This document shows, piece after piece, positions 59,921 to 64,000 of a DNA stretch of 64,000 nucleotides. Numbering within the stretch: the stretch's first letter is position 1; each line of letters starts with the position of its first letter. The DNA is from Cytauxzoon felis (lineage: Eukaryota; Apicomplexa; Aconoidasida; Piroplasmida; Theileriidae): assembly GCA_020283715.1 (NCBI GenBank), contig JAIQCW010000156.1, forward strand, positions 106,853 through 170,852, in the 5' to 3' direction. Under the pieces are notes generated by a model. That model was not told the origin of the DNA, did no database searches, and saw only the letters and a list, made by a program, of their open reading frames with translations. Both the position numbers and the translations under genes were made by a program.

Positions 59921-62900
59921 ATGTATGTATGTTATACAACGGTAGTATTGATAAATGTAGCTATTATATACTTAATTATAAATTTTGATATATTTCCATG
60001 CTTAAGTACTATTGGAGTTAGTTTATCATCCAGAAAGATTCTATACAACGACACAAATCATATGTCTAAAAGAATATTACCATTTAATAGTTTTTTATGG
60101 TTAATATCTAGAACTAAATCTATCGATAAAAAATTTATTACCAAATATAGAGAATATTCTTGTATACCCAGATACAGGGCTTTAACTTATTTAAATTATA
60201 GTTCATATAGTCCTATTGGCTCTATAAATATTAATAATACTAGGTTATTATCTACAATGTCATCTACCTCTACTGAGACAAAGACGGAGGCTCCAAGTGT
60301 AACCTTAAAACCATTAAAGGAGCACGTTGAGATATTTCGTAAGGATTACAAACCACCATTATTTGACATTGAGCATGTCTATTTGGATTTTAAGTTATCT
60401 GATACTGAGACAAATGTAACGGCTGAATTAGTAATGCGTAGGAAACCCAATACAACTCCGGGTAATTTAGTTCTAAACGGTGACGAACTGGAATGTAAAT
60501 CTGTATTTGTAGATGGTGTAGAACTTAGGAAGACAGCAGTTAATGGATACAGTCTGGATATCGAAGGAAATTTAACGATACCTGCATCATTCTTACCCCC
60601 AGATTCAACTAGAACGTTTTTAGTTAAAACTTCAGTAATTATTAATCCTACTGCAAATTTGAAGTTGATGGGTTTGTATAAAAGTCGTAAATTGTTTTGT
60701 ACGCAATGTGAACCACATGGATTTCGTAGAATGACATATTTTTTGGATCGTCCTGATGTTATGTCTAGTTTTAAAGTTCGTGTTGAGGCTAACAAAAAGG
60801 AGTACCCCGTCCTATTATCTAACGGTAATAGAGTTGAGGAAGGTTCATTAGATGACGGATCCCATTATGCTATATTTGTTGATCCATTCCCTAAACCATG
60901 TTATTTATTTGCTTTAGTAGCTGGGGATTTGAGTTCTATATCATCTACATATCGTACGATGTCAGGTCGTGATGTTAAAATTCAGATATCAGCTGAAGCA
61001 GAGGATTGTGATAAATTACATTGGGCACTTGAAAGTGTAATAAAGGCGATGAAGTGGGATGAAGAAGCATATGGTCGTGAGTATGATCTAGGTGAATTCC
61101 ATATTGTATCTGTTAGTGATTTTAATTTTGGCGCAATGGAAAATAAAGGTTTAAATATATTTAATACTGCTGTATTATTAGCTGATCTTAATACAACAAC
61201 AGATTCAGAGTTTACACGAATAACAAGAGTAGTTGGACATGAATACTTTCATAATTGGACTGGTAATCGTGTAACATGCAGAGATTGGTTCCAATTAACA
61301 TTGAAAGAAGGATTAACTGTTTTCAGGGATTCAGAATTTGGTTGTGCTGTCAGTTCAAAATTATTAAATCGTATTAAGGATGTACGATATTTAATGTCAA
61401 AACAATTCGCAGAAGATGCTGGACCAATGGCACACCCGATAAGACCGGAAAGTTATATATCTGTAGATAATTTCTATACATCAACAGTATATGACAAGGG
61501 ATCATTTGTAATTGGAATGTATAAAGTATTGTTAGGCGAGGATGGCTTCCGAAAAGGTATGGATTTATATTTTGAACGCCATGACCATCAAGCAGTTTCA
61601 TGTGATGATTTCAGAGCTGCCATGGCTGATGCCAACAATAAAGATCTCACACAATTCGAAAATTGGTATACACAGGTATGTATATCCTGTAAAGATTTGT
61701 CATTAACTTCCAATGTCCTGCCGTCAGCTCTTCTATTTACTTCCCCCTCCGCTTCCCTGAGATCAGCTACGGGTTCTCCACTTGAGGTCAATGACTACAC
61801 TTCTGCCACGATCTCCGGGAGTGGCATTACTCTTTAGAGATAGGTAAATAGAAGAGGCACCACGCCTAGTGGAAAGACCTCAGGTGGAGAAGAGCTGACG
61901 GCAGGACGAAGAGATGTTGTCCGTTGGTAGAGGTAACCTACGGTGGAGGCGAGTGGGAAGAGAGAATCTAACCCGAGTGTAATATGGATAGTTGCAAAGG
62001 ATGATAACTTTCGGTCCACTATTTTCATTATGGTTGCTGTTTTAATATATTTGTATTTCTATATAAAATTATTTATAGGCTGGTACACCAACATTAGAAG
62101 TATTAGAATCGGGTCGCGTAGGTAATTCATATCGTTTAAAGATTAAACAAAGTACTCCACCAACACCAAGACAGCCTGTTAAATTACCATTCCATATACC
62201 TGTTGTTATTGGATTAGTTGGTAAAGAATCTAAGAGGGATATTGTTGGTACAAAAGTATTGGAATTGACTAAAGAAGTTCAAGAATTTGCTATTGAGAAC
62301 ATAACTGAGGATTGTGTATTATCATTTAATCGTAATTTTTCTGCTCCAGTTAAAGTTAAACATGAATTAACGGATGATGAATTATTATTTTTGATGGTAT
62401 ATGATACAGATGAGCTTAATAGATGGAATTCTGCTCAAACAATATTAAGTAAATTAATATTAAATAGAGTTAGTGATATGTCATATAAAATTAGTAAATT
62501 ATATTTGGATGCATTTAAGACTTTATTAAATATTGATATGTCATATGATCAAAAGGCATTATGTTTAACATTACCAGATACAGATATATTATCATCACAG
62601 ATGAGACCATACGATCCAGAATTATTACATAAAGCATTAAGATCAGTTGAAATAGAATTATCAGATCTATTTTATAATGATTTATTATCATTATATAATG
62701 AATTGAAACCTAATAATAACGATAATTATAATTTAGATAAAGATTCTATGGCTAATAGATTATTGAGAAATACATTATTATCATATTTATCCTCACGTAG
62801 AGATTTAAAATCTGTTGAATTATGTTTAAATCATTATCATGAATCTAAATATTTAAATGATAAATATTATGCATTCATGAAATTATTACATATGGACTTT

Positions 62901-63344
62901 ACAAATAAAGAAGATATTATATTAGACTTCTATAATTATGCCAATGGTAATCCACTAGCTATTGACAAATGGTTTGTAGCACAAGCATTATCTGAATCAG
63001 ATGATTGTTTAGATAGATTAATTAGTTTAACTAAACATAATGATTTTTCAATAACTAATCCTAATAGATTTAATTCTCTAATAACCTCATTCAGCTATGG
63101 TGTAAAATTCCATGATATCAATGGTCGTGGTTATCAACTATTAACAGATTTTATATTACAAGTCGATAAAATTAATCCACAAATATCATCCAGATGCTGT
63201 TCATCTCTATTAAGATTCTCCATCTTTGATGAAACCAGAAAAAATCTAATGATTAAAGAAATCAATAAATTATACAATACACCAAACATTTCACCAAATC
63301 TTTATGAAGTTACTAAAAAAGCTTTGGAATTCAATAAAAAATAA
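59921..63344 (+). CDS. M1-family alanyl aminopeptidase
   Basis: Two exons, 59921-61675 and 62079-63344, give 1006 residues. A hydrophobic leader and basic region (about 110 residues) precede the M1 fold. The exopeptidase motif GAMEN is at about 404. The zinc motif HEYFH is at 440-444, with the third ligand Glu in LKEGLTVF at about 463, an 18-residue gap as expected. The C-terminal helical domain follows. PfA-M1-type enzymes release N-terminal residues from peptides, including those from digested host protein. The leader may route it to the ER, apicoplast or vacuole. The intron (403 bp) carries a modular repeat. Confidence 0.95.
61714..61961 (-). repeat. Modular repeat element, aminopeptidase intron
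   Basis: It is antisense to the host. It has CTGCCGTCAGCTCTT, both cores, GGCACCACGCCTAGTGG, GACCTCAGGTGGAG, AGAGCTGACGGCAGG and a diverged GTAACCTACGGTGG end. Confidence 0.88.
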
Positions 63345-63390
63345 TTATTTATACAATAGATTACCCGAAATACCTTTTGAATAAAATTTC

Positions 63391-63562
63391 GCCTACGGCG
63401 CGTCCAATCCAACTCTTTTCGTCCTGCCGTCATCTCTCCACTTGAAGTCCAATCCAACTCTTCATTCCACTAGGTGTGGAGCCTCTTCTATTTACCTCCC
63501 TCTAAAGAGTATAGCCACTCCCGGAGATCGTGGCGATGGTAAGTTATTACCTCAAGTGTATT
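63391..63562 (+). repeat. Modular repeat half-element before Tpr-like remnant
   Basis: It carries CTGCCGTC, two CCAATCCAACTCTT-type spacers, CCACTAGGTGTGGAGCC and one core (CTCTAAAGAGTATAGCCACTC, CGGAGATCGTGGC). The DLREAEG core is absent. It lies about 90 bp from the Tpr-like remnant. Confidence 0.82.
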
Positions 63563-63652
63563 TTTGCGGACGACGAATGGAGGTTAATGTTCATAATGGA
63601 ATTGAAAAGATGAAGTTACTTGTTTAAAATTTTCAATGATATCTATTATTAA

Positions 63653-63850
63653 TCATGAATTAGGGGGTATGTAAATATATAAATCACAGAAGTATAGGGT
63701 AATGGAAAACCATTGATAATGCCAATGAAGCCTCTTTATTTCATTACCATCCACCCATTTATCACCTGGACCTATTCTAATAGAATTAAAACACCAGGTA
63801 CAATTATATAAATGTGGATTAGATGGAATTTTAATGTTATAATGGTTCAT
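63653..63850 (-). pseudogene. Remnant of a Tpr-like gene
   Basis: The minus strand encodes a short piece with GPGDKW, then LHWHYQW, matching the GPGG...YWHYQW loop-helix segment of the paralogues. The similarity continues for a few residues only in another frame, so there is a frameshift just after HYQW. No other family block is found up to the window end. The first part of the open frame shows no similarity. Confidence 0.6.
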
Positions 63851-64000
63851 TTCAATATAATGCAGTAATTTATAAACTTAATTTAGACATGTATAATATG
63901 GGGTAATTTATTATAGTACAAATTGAAGTATACTAACTATATTATACTTATAACAAACTACTCTATACATTTATTAATATTCTTAGAATCTACTACTATC

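Overview
This window looks like nuclear DNA of an apicomplexan piroplasmid, most likely of the Theileria/Cytauxzoon lineage. It is very AT-rich (by eye about 70 percent) and gene-dense. Most introns are tiny (35-160 bp) with GTATGT/GTAAGT/GTTTGT donors. It carries an apicoplast-type replication gene (primase-helicase-exonuclease-polymerase, PREX), a bacterial-type bL35 with a leader, and five members or remnants of one multi-pass membrane protein family resembling the Theileria Tpr/Tar family. The species is inferred from gene content only; nothing in the window names it.

Layout: a 5'-truncated Tpr-like gene (2-1765) sits directly before orphan 3' exons of a CHMP1-like ESCRT-III gene (1813-2160). 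Then come COPI beta-prime (2427-5976), bL35 (6443-6862, minus), an acidic secreted protein (7702-8496), a TFIIS-N-domain protein (8818-10468), SHMT (10841-12577), mitochondrial ATP synthase beta (12825-14375), a 12-exon NOM1-like MIF4G/MA3 gene (14476-20667, minus) whose tenth intron holds an entire Tpr-like gene, PREX (21404-27465), an auxilin-like J protein (27644-28783, minus), an apparently inactive rhomboid (28976-30687), an unknown gene with a homopolymer frameshift (31022-33153), dUTPase and tRNA (guanine-N7) methyltransferase (33505-35301, minus), SmF (35448-35785), a secreted unknown (35847-37432, minus), a DEAD-box helicase (37704-40397, minus), Sec24 (40702-44377), an intact Tpr-like gene (45056-46408), a C2/PH-like protein (46946-48583), LTV1 (48811-50860), mitochondrial uL13 (50925-51798), a TBCB-like ubiquitin-fold protein (51863-52378), SPOUT1 (52680-54278), another Tpr-like gene (54554-55888, minus), an EEP-fold phosphodiesterase (56130-58812, minus), an M1 aminopeptidase (59921-63344) and a Tpr-like remnant at the right end. 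Exon joins were built by eye from reading frame, splice dinucleotides and family knowledge.

The most striking feature is a dispersed modular repeat, about 26 copies in 64 kb, usually 170-300 bp. It is built from short palindromic modules with terminal inverted repeats (CCACCTGAGGT...ACCTCAGGTGG). All 14 introns longer than about 250 bp contain a copy, apart from the two that house Tpr-like genes. Four further copies lie in frame inside coding exons of NOM1, PREX, Sec24 and LTV1, always in the same orientation and reading frame. Variants of the core differ largely at synonymous positions of one peptide (DLRExEGEVNR), which implies the element has a protein-coding history. Half-elements also flank several Tpr-like genes, in one case as an inverted pair.

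The housekeeping genes cover vesicle traffic (COPI, COPII, ESCRT, auxilin), ribosome and RNA biogenesis (NOM1, LTV1, helicase, SPOUT1, TRM8, SmF), organelle functions (PREX, bL35, uL13m, ATP2) and one-carbon/dNTP metabolism (SHMT, dUTPase). They show no operon-like logic. The Tpr-like genes and the repeat are the dynamic part of the locus.
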